Origin: Pseudomaricurvus sp965656525
GTDB taxonomy: Bacteria; Pseudomonadota; Gammaproteobacteria; Pseudomonadales; Cellvibrionaceae
Length of the DNA: 64,000 nucleotides
Assembly (NCBI GenBank): GCA_965656525.1
Contig: CBFHKY010000009.1
Coordinates: 1 to 64,000 of the forward strand
Direction of reading: 5' to 3'
The position numbers were made by a program, and so were the translations under genes. The notes beneath the pieces were generated by a model. It saw only the letters and a program-made list of their open reading frames with translations. It ran no database searches and was not told the origin of the DNA. Shown here piece after piece: positions 52,261-60,970 of the stretch. The first letter of the stretch is position 1. The number at the start of each line of letters is the position of its first letter.

Positions 52261-52288
52261 ATTTGTAGAGCGTTAACGCTCTACAAAT
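52261..52288. terminator. 28-bp perfect palindrome across the fpr stop codon
   Basis: The sequence from ATTTGTAGAGCGTT to AACGCTCTACAAAT is a perfect palindrome centred at 52274/52275. As RNA it could form a hairpin of about 12 bp with a 4-base loop. It includes the last four codons of fpr (Phe-Val-Glu-Arg) and the stop. There is no T-run, so it is a hairpin of uncertain function, perhaps protecting the mRNA 3' end. Confidence 0.6.
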
Positions 52289-53145
52289 GCTCGCTCAATC
52301 ACATACTCAGCTTGGTAGCCATGACGGGATTCATTAAATCCAGCGGCATTCAACCATTCGCAACACTCTTTAAGCATGGCGGGGTTGCCGCACACCATGA
52401 AGCGATCCGTTGCTGGGTCGATGGTAGGCAAACCCATAGATTCAGTCAGCTCACCTGAAGCCAGCAGTTGAGTGATTCGCCCCTGTCGGTCAAATGTTTC
52501 ACGCGTCACGGTCGGGTAATAAATCAATTGTTCTCTGACCAGTTCCCCTAGGTATTCATCGTTCGGCAATTGATTCAAAATCATGTCTTGNNNNNNNNNN
52601 NNNNNNNNNNNNNNNNNNNNNNNNNNNNNNNNNNNNNNNNNNNNNNNNNNNNNNNNNNNNNNNNNNNNNNNNNNNNNNNNNNNNNNNNNNTAAGCCAGTT
52701 CTGACACGGTGCGTACGCCGTGAGTTAATATGACTTTGTCGAATTGCTCATAAGTGTTCGGGTCGCGAATGATGCTCAAGAACGGCGCTAAGCCCGTGCC
52801 GGTACTGATCAGGTAAAGGTTTTTGCCGGGCAATAGGTGATCGAGTAACAAGGTGCCTGTCGGTTTGTTGCTCACTAAAATCTCATCGCCCACTTGAATG
52901 TGCTGTAGGCGAGACGTCAGCGGGCCGTCTGGAACTTTAATGCTGAAAAATTCCATCTCGTCATCGTAGTTAGCACTGGCAATGCTATAGGCTCTGGTCA
53001 ACGGCTTGCCCTCTACCTCTAACCCAATCATGACAAACTGACCGTTCTCGAATTGCAGCCCACGTTGGCGAGTGGTACGAAAGCTAAATAAGCTGTCGTT
53101 CCAATGCTGTACTTGAGTAACGTTTTCTTTAAGCAGTTGTGCCAT
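52273..53145 (-). CDS. fpr: Ferredoxin/flavodoxin-NADP reductase, with an assembly gap
   Basis: The start is ATG 53145, preceded by GGGGAAG; an in-frame ATG at 53160 is less likely. The FAD-binding motif is KPLTRAYSIASANYDDEME and the NADP-binding part has GTGLAPFLSIIRD. The C-terminus ends FVER, as in Pseudomonas-type Fpr, which lacks the E. coli extension and keeps redox balance under oxidative stress. The N run 52591-52690 lies between SELA and QDMILNQLP. Pseudomonas Fpr has ELAYREFITEHLP, so only the last base of the Tyr codon is missing. It is divergent from a finR-type gene. Confidence 0.9.
   Translation of the reverse strand: MAQLLKENVTQVQHWNDSLFSFRTTRQRGLQFENGQFVMIGLEVEGKPLTRAYSIASANYDDEMEFFSIKVPDGPLTSRLQHIQVGDEILVSNKPTGTLLLDHLLPGKNLYLISTGTGLAPFLSIIRDPNTYEQFDKVILTHGVRTVSELAXXXXXXXXXXXXXXXXXXXXXXXXXXXXXXXXXXQDMILNQLPNDEYLGELVREQLIYYPTVTRETFDRQGRITQLLASGELTESMGLPTIDPATDRFMVCGNPAMLKECCEWLNAAGFNESRHGYQAEYVIERAFVER
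52591..52690. other. Run of 100 N in fpr
   Basis: Read on the minus strand, the bases before the gap end in GCTTA and those after begin CAAGACATG. Comparison with Pseudomonas Fpr predicts exactly one missing base (TAC or TAT). Confidence 0.7.
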
Positions 53146-53226
53146 TGCGGCTTCCCCCATGAATTAAAACTTGCAGTTACTGTAACTGATGGCTAGCATA
53201 TTTGATAAATGGATTATTTATTTAAT

Positions 53227-53249
53227 ATTAATCGGTTAATTCGATTAAT
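53227..53249. promoter_or_regulatory. Palindromic operator candidate between fpr and finR
   Basis: ATTAATCG (53227-53234) and CGATTAAT (53242-53249) are perfect inverted repeats with a 7-base spacer (GTTAATT). The palindrome lies in the A+T-rich divergent region, about 80 bases before fpr and 55 before the LysR gene. It contains a T-N11-A element, the core of LysR-type binding sites. In Pseudomonas FinR activates fpr, so this is the likely FinR site. Confidence 0.6.
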
Positions 53250-53303
53250 TGTAGATGGATACCCATTCGTTTGTTAATTGAAGACGAGGCTCAGGTACGT
53301 GTT

Positions 53304-54197
53304 ATGAAGTATTCCCTAAGGCAGCTGGAAGTCTTTTTGGCGGCGGCGCATTTTGAAAACATCACTCGGGCAGCGGATTCACTGGCCATGTCACAATCAG
53401 CAGCAAGCAGTTCGTTGCGTGATTTGGAGCAGCAATTCGATATACAGCTGTTCGATCGAGTGGGTAAGCGTATGCAGCTGAATGAGCTGGGTCGCTCATT
53501 GCGACCGAAAGCAGAATCGCTATTAGAGCAGGCGCAATCTTTTCAGCGGGACTTATCGTGTCATGAAGAGCTAGGTTTACTGAAAGTTGGTGCAACCATG
53601 ACCATCGGCAACTATCTTGCTGTGGAAATGATGGCCACTTACATGAATGAAAATCCGGGCTCTGATGTTCAGCTTATGGTGGCCAATACGGCCAGTATTG
53701 CCCGACAAGTACAGAACTACGAGCTGGATATCGGTTTGATCGAAGGTGAATTGCAGCACCCCGACCTTGAGGTCATCCCTTGGCGTGAGGATGATTTGGT
53801 GGTGTTTTGTTCCCCCAGTGATCCTTTAGCTTCTAAGGACGAGATTACCGATGAAGATTTACTCAGTGCGCAGTGGGTGGTCCGAGAATCTGGCTCAGGG
53901 ACACGTCAGGCCTTTGATCGTGCTATGCACGGATTGTTGGGGGATCTGCACTTGCGTCACGAATTGCAACATACAGAAGCCATTAAACGCGCCGTTGAGG
54001 CGGGTTTGGGCATTGGCTGCTTATCGGATATTGCCTTAAAAGATGCTTTTAAACGGGGGGATTTGGTACCCCTGCGAGTGCCTCATCGCGACTGGCATCG
54101 CCGTTTCTATATCATCATGCACCGACAGAAATACAGGGGCCCGGGAGTGGATCGCTGGTTGGATTTAAGTCAGCGTTACAATCCAACCGGTGTTTAA
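53304..54197 (+). CDS. finR: LysR-type regulator, FinR-like
   Basis: The start ATG 53304 gives MKYSLRQLEVFLAAAHFENI. The 297-residue protein has the LysR N-terminal HTH (ITRAADSLAMSQSAASSSLR) and an effector domain (about 90-297) with LLKVGATMTIGNYLAVEMMA. The start and the segment after the HTH are very similar to FinR of Pseudomonas, which activates fpr during superoxide stress. It is divergent from fpr, with the palindrome described at 53227-53249 between them. Confidence 0.85.
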   Translation: MKYSLRQLEVFLAAAHFENITRAADSLAMSQSAASSSLRDLEQQFDIQLFDRVGKRMQLNELGRSLRPKAESLLEQAQSFQRDLSCHEELGLLKVGATMTIGNYLAVEMMATYMNENPGSDVQLMVANTASIARQVQNYELDIGLIEGELQHPDLEVIPWREDDLVVFCSPSDPLASKDEITDEDLLSAQWVVRESGSGTRQAFDRAMHGLLGDLHLRHELQHTEAIKRAVEAGLGIGCLSDIALKDAFKRGDLVPLRVPHRDWHRRFYIIMHRQKYRGPGVDRWLDLSQRYNPTGV

Positions 54198-54256
54198 GGG
54201 CAGTAACATACGATCTACGACTATTGAGGATGCAAGCTTCCCTGAGGTGTTCTGCC

Positions 54257-54967
54257 TCAGGCGGTAGCTAATACCTTTTTACGTTCATCGTAAAACTCGA
54301 TCAGGTTATCGACCACAGCTTGGTCGTAGGGTTTTAAGCCGCTAAGAACCATGCGTTTTTCCCCTGAGCCTATGCATTGCCCACCGTCTTTGAATAAAAA
54401 TCGCAAACACACATTGCCACGTCTGCCTTGTACATCCAGCGTGGCGGTATCCAGTTCCAATTGAATATTGGAAAACTGTAACGTCTCCAATGCAATGCTC
54501 ATGGATTCGTAAATCACCAGTGGACGATTTGGGTTCACCATCACGCCGTGTTTTTTCCATAGTGGAACCAGCACGTGAGGAAAAGTTTCCCCTGAAAATG
54601 CCACGTATTCCTGGACCAGTTGTTCGATACTGGTTTTGTTGTGTTGGCGATGTCCTTGAGTATTCACGGAAAGATAGGTTTTACCGGTGGCATCTTGAAT
54701 GTCGAAATGATCGTTACTGTCTTCAGCACACTGCAAGGTTACGCCGTCGTTCACCATATCGGTGAATTTGACTGACATCGTTTGCGACAGCCCAAGTTTG
54801 TGTAACGATACGGCAAACAATAGATCGCCGGGTACGCAGAAACGCTTGGCATCCACATCGTGAATGGGATTGAAATCCCGTGCGACGCCTTTGGCAAAAT
54901 TGCTGGCTTGCTGGCGGGTAAACACAAACCCGCCGTCAGTGGGCGTGAAATATCGATCTAACGGCAT
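54257..54967 (-). CDS. DUF3581 family protein
   Basis: The 236-residue protein begins MPLDRYFTPTDGGFVFTRQQ, then has ASNFAKGVARDFNPIHDVDA with KRFCVPGDLLFA, which resembles the hydratase/hotdog signature (DFNPIH and PGDLLF) of MaoC-like proteins, and FSNIQLELDTATL later. This is the DUF3581 pattern of gammaproteobacteria. The enzyme activity is not known. It converges with finR. Confidence 0.85.
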   Translation of the reverse strand: MPLDRYFTPTDGGFVFTRQQASNFAKGVARDFNPIHDVDAKRFCVPGDLLFAVSLHKLGLSQTMSVKFTDMVNDGVTLQCAEDSNDHFDIQDATGKTYLSVNTQGHRQHNKTSIEQLVQEYVAFSGETFPHVLVPLWKKHGVMVNPNRPLVIYESMSIALETLQFSNIQLELDTATLDVQGRRGNVCLRFLFKDGGQCIGSGEKRMVLSGLKPYDQAVVDNLIEFYDERKKVLATA

Positions 54968-55247
54968 AGTGATTGTTTAAGCTCTAAAATTAAGGGCGCA
55001 AATTCTACCAGCCTTGCCCTCAAAAAAAAATTGGTTAATGTAAACCCAGATTTTACACTGCGCGATAAACGGCTCGGCTGTCGATGTTGAGAGGTCGTTA
55101 TCGTTTTTTTGCACGCGGCAGACAGTCAGTAGAAAGAGTCTGTAGGTATTTGCCTCTTATTGGTGGTACCTTACGGCCAATAAGGCGATGGGTGTGTTGT
55201 ATGCTCTTACAAGTAGCCGGATGACTCTATCGAGAGGAGACACAGGA

Positions 55248-55637
55248 TTGAACGATATTGAAATATACATTCGCGAGCCGGCGATGAAACGCGTGCTGGG
55301 CTGGATTCAAAGCCATCTTGGCCCGCTAGAGGATGTCCCTGTTGCGAAGTCGCAAACCGGCGTGCGAATGTATTTGGCACAGGGCCAAGAGTCGTCGATT
55401 CCAGTGATGATTCAAACCGCCGTAGAAGGTGGCCCTTATGTGGGCATTTGGTTTGATTCTCCCGACACTCCTTGGGCTACCGATGTAGAGTGTGCCCGCG
55501 CAGCTTGGGAAGCTTTTGGGCTACCGGTACAGTGTGACCCAGGGCCTGACTTTGAGGATCAAGATGACTTCTTTCGCATCGATGCTGATGGCGAACAAGT
55601 GATTCATCTAAAAGGGGGCTCACTGGGCACGCGATAG
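55248..55637 (+). CDS. Conserved hypothetical protein of the rapA neighbourhood
   Basis: TTG 55248 follows GAGGAG and is the likely start; a longer GTG form from 55188 is possible. The 129-residue, acidic, soluble protein has IEIYIREPAMKRVLGWIQSH and DSPDTPWATDVECARAAWEA. Proteins of this type precede an SMI1/KNR4 gene and rapA in Pseudomonas. The function is unknown. Confidence 0.75.
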   Translation: MNDIEIYIREPAMKRVLGWIQSHLGPLEDVPVAKSQTGVRMYLAQGQESSIPVMIQTAVEGGPYVGIWFDSPDTPWATDVECARAAWEAFGLPVQCDPGPDFEDQDDFFRIDADGEQVIHLKGGSLGTR

Positions 55638-55688
55638 CTTGAAGCTAATAGAAAACACATAAACCACAACGCTGATGAGTTACCACCG

Positions 55689-56090
55689 ATGGAAGAATTA
55701 ATAGAAGAGTTGCGAGAGCTTGGAGAAGATATTCCCGTACCGCTTGAGCTGCCCGATGACGATCAGTTAGTAGAGGCTTTAGAGCAAATCTTGATGCCGT
55801 TGCACCCGGATTTTCGTGAATTTTTGATGTCGGCTTCTGACGTAGTGTGTGGTTCATTGGAGCCGGTAACGGTTGCGGATCCTCACTCGCACACCTACTT
55901 GCCGGAAGTCACGGCCAATGCGTGGGATAGCGGTATGCCACGGGATATGGTGGCGCTCTGTGAAAGCCCTGAAGGTTATTATTGCGTGTCTATGGATGGT
56001 GAAGTTCGTCTTTGGCGCGCTGGCGACTATGCCGAGGAGGAATGGGAAAACGTGTGGTACTGGGTAAGAGACGTATGGATGCGAAGCTAA
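55689..56090 (+). CDS. SMI1/KNR4 family protein
   Basis: The 133-residue acidic protein starts MEELIEELRELGEDIPVPLE and contains PDDDQLVEALEQIL, HPDFREFLMSASDVVCGSLE, the conserved PHSHTYLPEV and YYCVSMDGEVRLW. The SMI1/KNR4 domain is common in immunity proteins of contact-dependent toxin systems, but no toxin is nearby, and this version is conserved beside rapA in Pseudomonas, so it may be a housekeeping protein. It is convergent with rapA. Confidence 0.82.
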   Translation: MEELIEELRELGEDIPVPLELPDDDQLVEALEQILMPLHPDFREFLMSASDVVCGSLEPVTVADPHSHTYLPEVTANAWDSGMPRDMVALCESPEGYYCVSMDGEVRLWRAGDYAEEEWENVWYWVRDVWMRS

Positions 56091-56112
56091 CCCAGATTAA
56101 AAGTGGGTTAGC
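56086..56112. terminator. Hairpin at the end of the SMI1/KNR4 gene
   Basis: GCTAACCCA (56086-56094) pairs with TGGGTTAGC (56104-56112) over a 9-base loop and overlaps the stop codon. Only three T follow. A second hairpin, GTTATCGC (56182-56189) with GCGATAAC (56197-56204), lies just beyond the rapA stop. Together they probably separate the two convergent genes. Confidence 0.5.
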
Positions 56113-56215
56113 TTTGAGGGCGGGGCGCTTGTTGATGGCGCTAACCGCCTGACACAAAGCTAACGCTTTATCCCATACCGAGTTATCGCTCAGCTTGCGA
56201 TAACTGTCACCGTCA

Positions 56216-59005
56216 TCAATCTGTTACCAATGCGACTTTTATTGCATGCAGCTGCACTTGCGCATGCTTGAGGCCGGTGAGTGTGGCCTGCTTAATCTCT
56301 TCTAGAAAGCTCACTTCTTCTTCTCGAATGTTGGGGTTTACTTTTGCCAAGCTGGCCAGTCGTGATAGTTCGCTGTCGTAGTAAAGTGTCGCCTGTTCAC
56401 AGGCTTGTGTAATCAGCTGCTCACGTTGCTTTTCAGCCTGCGCTTCAAGATGTTCAGCAATACGCTCAATATCTTTTCGAGCATGCTCAACAATTTGCTT
56501 GGCCGTCGCGCCTTTAAGGCGTTGCTCTAATTTGTAGAAGTGATCTTCTTTGACAATGCCCTCTAAGGCGCGCAACTGATTATCCGTGACTAGCCGGAAA
56601 TAGCATTGATTTAAAAAACGCTGCAATTGCAGATACTTTGGCGCTGTAATCTGAACCGAAAACAGCGATTCAATCAATAAGCTACCCGGTTTAAGTGGCG
56701 GTAATTTCATTGTGCAAACCGAGACGTTACCGCGCTCAGTGCTTAGCACCAAATCCATAACACCTGTCACCATAGGGTGTTCCCACGTGAGGTAATGAAA
56801 ATCCTCGCGGCTCAGAGCTTGTTGTCGATTGAACGTGCCGGTGAGGCCTTCATCGGGTAGGCCGGGAAACTGATCGGTATGCATGTGATCCGACGGGTGG
56901 GCAATGATACTCAAATCGCTCTGGGTTTCGGCGTCTACACCGTAACAGTCAAAAGCTAAGTCCATATAAGCGGGTAAGGCGTCATCTTCGTCCAACTCAG
57001 TGAGGCGTTCGACTCGCTCGGCAGCAATATGAGGTTTGCATGAATTGAGCTCTAACAATCGATCACGCCCGCGTCGGAGCACATCCAACATCTGTTCTCT
57101 TTTAGCTGCTGTAGCCTTGATCAGAGCATCAAGTGCTACCGTATCCATCAGCGCTGCGGGTAAATCGTCTTTGAAGAGTTCATAGATGGCGTGCCCAATG
57201 GGGCATACTTGCTCAAACGCATTCAGCCCTTGGTGGTACCACTGAAGCAAGTGGTCCTCTTCGCTGCCATTTATAAACGGTACATGAATCTGTACCACTT
57301 GTGTTTGGCCAATACGATCCAGACGCCCAATACGCTGCTCTAATAAATCTGGGTTGCTAGGCAAATCCAGCATGATCAGATGATGAGCGAACTGAAAGTT
57401 ACGGCCTTCGCTACCGATTTCAGAGCAAATCAATACTTGTGCACCGTCTTCTAGGTCAGCGAAATAAGCGGCGGCACGGTCTCGTTCAATCAGGCTCAAT
57501 GATTCTACAAACACGGCACTGCGAGTACCTTGGCGCAGGCGTAATTGCAGTTCAATATCTTGTGCGGTGTGAGCATCTGAGCAAATTACCAGTGCTTTCT
57601 GCTGACGATGTTCTTTTAGCCAAGCGGTGAGCCACTTCAATTTCGCTTGTGTCTCGTGTTCCGCTGTCTCGTTTTCTAGGGGGTAGGTATGCAGCTGGCG
57701 TTCAGGAAACCCTTTGACCGCGGCGCGGGTATTGCGGAACAAAACACGTCCAGTGCCGTAGCGATCCAACAGCTGTTCTATCAAGCGATTGCGGCCTTCT
57801 GTGTAGGCCAGCTCCTCGGTGATGTCTTGCTCTAGTAAGGTTGTTAGCTCATTTTTAATGGCACTATCAATGGTATTGTCCGCATCATTTTGCAGTGCTT
57901 CAATCCATTCGTTTACGCCTTGAAACTTGTCTTGTTCGGTCTTGAAGTGCTCTAAATCAAAATAGCGGTCAGGGTCGAGAAGCCGCAGTCGTGCGAAGTG
58001 ACTTTCTAGGCCCAATTGTTCTGGAGTAGCGGTTAACAGTAGTAGGCCTCGTGAGCGCTGGGCCAGAGCTTCCACGGCCGTATAAGCTGGGCATTGTTCA
58101 TCTTTCTGCCACTGTAGGTGATGAGCTTCATCGATCACCAGTAGATCCCAATCGCAATCTAGTGCTTGTTGATGCCGTTTAGGGTTGTTGCTGAGAAAGT
58201 CGACACTGCATAAAATCAGTTGCGCGCTTTCAAAAGGATTAACCGTTTCGAGGAGTTCTTCCGGCAGTTCATCTTCCTCTTCTTGTGAGCTTTCGATGTC
58301 CTGACAACGCTGTTCATCCAGTAAGGTAAACACTAAATTAAAGCGTCGCAGCATTTCTACCAGCCACTGATGTAACAGCGAATCTGGTACTGCAATCAGA
58401 ACTCGGTGGCTCAAACCTTTTTGCAGTTGTTGGTGAATAATAAGGCCAGCTTCAATGGTTTTGCCTAGGCCGACTTCATCGGCTAGGAGCACTCGCGGTG
58501 CGAAGCGTTGCCCTACCTCGTGTGCGATATACAATTGATGAGGGAGTAGTTGAACTCTTGGGCCGATCAATCCTGTCACATTTTGTGCGGCCAGCGCTTG
58601 CTGTTGGATCAGGGTTTCTTGGCGTAGCTTGTAATGTTTAAGCTTGTCGAATTGCCCAGCAAACAGTCGGTCGAGGGGCTTATTAAAATGAACAAAACAG
58701 TCCAGTTCCATTTCGGCCATATTGATCAGATCGCCAGCGGCATTTTGACCGAGGTAGGTGATGTATTCATTTTTTTCCAGCAGGGATTCAATCACCATGC
58801 TGATGCCGTCCAAGTTTTGAACCGTATCACCTACACGGTACTTCACGCGAGCCAGAGGGGTATTGTTGCTGGCGTATATGCGTTGCTCTCCGGCAGCGGG
58901 AAAACTAATACTGATGAGCCGGTGATCGACACCGTTGACAATGCCTAACCCTAATTCGGGTTCTGTATTACTGATCCAGCGTTGTCCAAGAAAAAAATCG
59001 GTCAA
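56216..59005 (-). CDS. rapA: RNA polymerase-associated ATPase RapA
   Basis: TTG 59005 is preceded by GAGGT at six bases and gives TDFFLGQRWISNTEPELGLG, close to the E. coli start; GTG 59017 is the longer choice. The protein has about 929 residues (968 in E. coli): two Tudor-like domains (about 1-105), a Swi2/Snf2 ATPase with VLLADEVGLGKTIEAG and LVIDEAHHLQ, the helicase C half with EGRNFQFAHHLIMLDLP and QRIGRLDRIGQTQ, and the long C-terminal region. RapA recycles RNA polymerase from stalled complexes. An acidic insert near 245-255 (ESSQEEEDELPEE) is unlike E. coli. Confidence 0.95.
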   Translation of the reverse strand: MTDFFLGQRWISNTEPELGLGIVNGVDHRLISISFPAAGEQRIYASNNTPLARVKYRVGDTVQNLDGISMVIESLLEKNEYITYLGQNAAGDLINMAEMELDCFVHFNKPLDRLFAGQFDKLKHYKLRQETLIQQQALAAQNVTGLIGPRVQLLPHQLYIAHEVGQRFAPRVLLADEVGLGKTIEAGLIIHQQLQKGLSHRVLIAVPDSLLHQWLVEMLRRFNLVFTLLDEQRCQDIESSQEEEDELPEELLETVNPFESAQLILCSVDFLSNNPKRHQQALDCDWDLLVIDEAHHLQWQKDEQCPAYTAVEALAQRSRGLLLLTATPEQLGLESHFARLRLLDPDRYFDLEHFKTEQDKFQGVNEWIEALQNDADNTIDSAIKNELTTLLEQDITEELAYTEGRNRLIEQLLDRYGTGRVLFRNTRAAVKGFPERQLHTYPLENETAEHETQAKLKWLTAWLKEHRQQKALVICSDAHTAQDIELQLRLRQGTRSAVFVESLSLIERDRAAAYFADLEDGAQVLICSEIGSEGRNFQFAHHLIMLDLPSNPDLLEQRIGRLDRIGQTQVVQIHVPFINGSEEDHLLQWYHQGLNAFEQVCPIGHAIYELFKDDLPAALMDTVALDALIKATAAKREQMLDVLRRGRDRLLELNSCKPHIAAERVERLTELDEDDALPAYMDLAFDCYGVDAETQSDLSIIAHPSDHMHTDQFPGLPDEGLTGTFNRQQALSREDFHYLTWEHPMVTGVMDLVLSTERGNVSVCTMKLPPLKPGSLLIESLFSVQITAPKYLQLQRFLNQCYFRLVTDNQLRALEGIVKEDHFYKLEQRLKGATAKQIVEHARKDIERIAEHLEAQAEKQREQLITQACEQATLYYDSELSRLASLAKVNPNIREEEVSFLEEIKQATLTGLKHAQVQLHAIKVALVTD

Positions 59006-59188
59006 TGGGTACCTCACGGAAATTGAATGTTGAATCTGTTATTGCTGGGAACTCTGGACGTCCAGTCGAACAAACCAAAAGCCCCTTATTAGTAGAATTA
59101 TGTTGGTCATTCAAGGCGTGTCACGTAGCCAAGTGACAGCGCCTATCTAATAGCAATAAGTTTGTAGCAGTAGGGTGTACCAAAAACA

Positions 59189-60022
59189 TTACGCTTCGAT
59201 GATGGCTCCTTTGCCCATACCTTCAAACGCTTTTACACGGAAGTAGTCGTCCGGCCACTGCTGCTTGAGTGTGTTGGCAATGTGCTGTGCAATCAGCTCG
59301 ACGGTGGAATCCGAATCGATTAAATAACACTGCTGTTTAGGCAAACTAAGTTCGAAAGCCCCTTGTGCGGTGGTGTAAGCAAAGGACAGTGTGTTGTCTT
59401 GTGCGGAGGTGATATCTTCTTGGGTGCCAATGTAAATATCGCGAAAACGCTCTGCCCACATTTCCTCTAGTACGGTATCTTTTTGGTGATTGCGCGTGAT
59501 TTCAATCGTAGAGCGGTGGCCGTGAGCGATACGTTGGCAATTGCCGTCGTGTTTTTTTAGGCCGTGGCTGTAATGATAGTAAGCACCGGAAATGGCTTCG
59601 CAGTGAAACGCCAGCTCCAAATCTTCCAGTGTCTCAGGCAGAAGTTTGCGGACCTGCTCACAGCACCAGTTACTGGCATGTTGTGGTGTAATGGTTTCGG
59701 TATCCACCAAGGCAATGGCACTTTTAGGGGCGCGACAAACTAACGTATTGTCGCCATAGTGCCAGTGAATAATGTATTGATCATCGGTTTCTTCAAGCGT
59801 TAATTGCTTCGATTGTAGAGGCACTACGAGGCGGTGGTCGATTTCATTATCCAACCATTGACGCAATGTTTTTTTAACCACACCAAAATCACAGATCATG
59901 CCTTGCTGATCCAATTGACCACTCATTACCGTGCTGGCGATCCACGTTTCACCTAACATGCCACGGGTTGGATGAAGGTAGCTGAAATCAACGTTAATCA
60001 GGTTGTCCACAAACAGTTGCAT
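59189..60022 (-). CDS. Two-domain 6-pyruvoyl/6-carboxy-tetrahydropterin synthase-like protein
   Basis: ATG 60022 is used (TTG 60031 is also possible). The 277-residue protein is a tandem of two T-fold units; ordinary QueD has about 120 residues. The first unit has SYLHPTRGMLGETW, where the zinc HGH is missing, but keeps CDFGVVKKTL and the Asp-His of NEIDHRL. The second has YYHYSHGLKKHDGNCQRIAH with HGHRSTIEI, which carries the Cys and zinc histidines but no second Asp-His. The residues of one QueD active site are therefore shared by the two halves. Homologues exist in Pseudomonas; the substrate is not known. Confidence 0.82.
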   Translation of the reverse strand: MQLFVDNLINVDFSYLHPTRGMLGETWIASTVMSGQLDQQGMICDFGVVKKTLRQWLDNEIDHRLVVPLQSKQLTLEETDDQYIIHWHYGDNTLVCRAPKSAIALVDTETITPQHASNWCCEQVRKLLPETLEDLELAFHCEAISGAYYHYSHGLKKHDGNCQRIAHGHRSTIEITRNHQKDTVLEEMWAERFRDIYIGTQEDITSAQDNTLSFAYTTAQGAFELSLPKQQCYLIDSDSTVELIAQHIANTLKQQWPDDYFRVKAFEGMGKGAIIEA

Positions 60023-60183
60023 AGGTGCCAAGCTTTTAAGGATAGTGAGATCTTATTTTAACTGACTCAAGCCGATGCGGCCATGTTGGATGTGTCGCTG
60101 GGAAAATGTTTATGCCTTCACTACACTATCGCGCGGTTAGGTGTGCATTGAATGTGCGTATTTTTTAAACAAAACAGAATCAT

Positions 60184-60888
60184 ATGAGTAATGAAATGAG
60201 CCGTGAACGCCAAGTGCAGCTGATCCCGTGTTGGCTGGAGCTTTTGCAGTCAGAATTCGACCAGTCATATATGCAGCAGTTGCGTACTTTTCTACAGCAA
60301 GAAAAAGCGCAAGGTAAGGTGGTGTATCCACCGGCACCTGAAATGTTTAATGCTTTTAATAGTACTCCTTTTGAGCGGGTGCAAGTCGTATTACTGGGGC
60401 AAGATCCTTATCACGGACCACAACAGGCCCATGGGTTGTCTTTTTCTGTTCGGCATGGCGTGAAAATTCCCCCGTCGTTGCGCAATATTTATCAAGAGAT
60501 TCACCAAGACCTAGGGATTGCTCCCCCGTCACACGGTTGTTTACAGAGCTGGGCTGATCAGGGCGTGCTGCTTTTGAATGCCACATTAACTGTTGAGCAA
60601 GGCAATGCGGGCTCGCATCAGAAGAAAGGGTGGGAATCATTTACCGATGCCGTGGTGAATCATTTGAACCGAGAAAGACAAGGCTTGGTGTTCATGCTGT
60701 GGGGCAGCTACGCACAGAAAAAAGGCAAAATGATTGACCGTGAGCGACACCTTGTCTTGGAATCTCCGCATCCTTCGCCCCTGTCCGCTCACCGAGGATT
60801 TTTAGGTAACCGGCACTTTTCTCAAGCTAATGCCTATTTACAGCAGCAGGGAAAGCCCGGTATCGACTGGTCTGTACCAGCGTTTTAA
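60184..60888 (+). CDS. ung: Uracil-DNA glycosylase, family 1
   Basis: The 234-residue enzyme has the water-activating loop VVLLGQDPYHGPQQAHGLSF with the catalytic Asp, VLLLNATLTVEQG, and the Leu-intercalation loop HPSPLSAHRGFLGNRHFSQA with the catalytic His. It removes uracil from DNA to start base excision repair. Length is normal. No terminator is visible before the convergent HDOD gene. Confidence 0.97.
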   Translation: MSNEMSRERQVQLIPCWLELLQSEFDQSYMQQLRTFLQQEKAQGKVVYPPAPEMFNAFNSTPFERVQVVLLGQDPYHGPQQAHGLSFSVRHGVKIPPSLRNIYQEIHQDLGIAPPSHGCLQSWADQGVLLLNATLTVEQGNAGSHQKKGWESFTDAVVNHLNRERQGLVFMLWGSYAQKKGKMIDRERHLVLESPHPSPLSAHRGFLGNRHFSQANAYLQQQGKPGIDWSVPAF

Positions 60889-60970
60889 TGCGTTGCTGAG
60901 CATTTTGGCAGCCTTGAAGTGGAGCCGCTATGATCAGTGTGCATCAGAGAGAGTCACCCCCGAATGCCTG

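Noticed and set aside
55689..56090. SMI1/KNR4 gene as part of a toxin-immunity locus
   Set aside because: No toxin, polymorphic C-terminal domain or secretion gene is near, and the same gene sits beside rapA in other genera.
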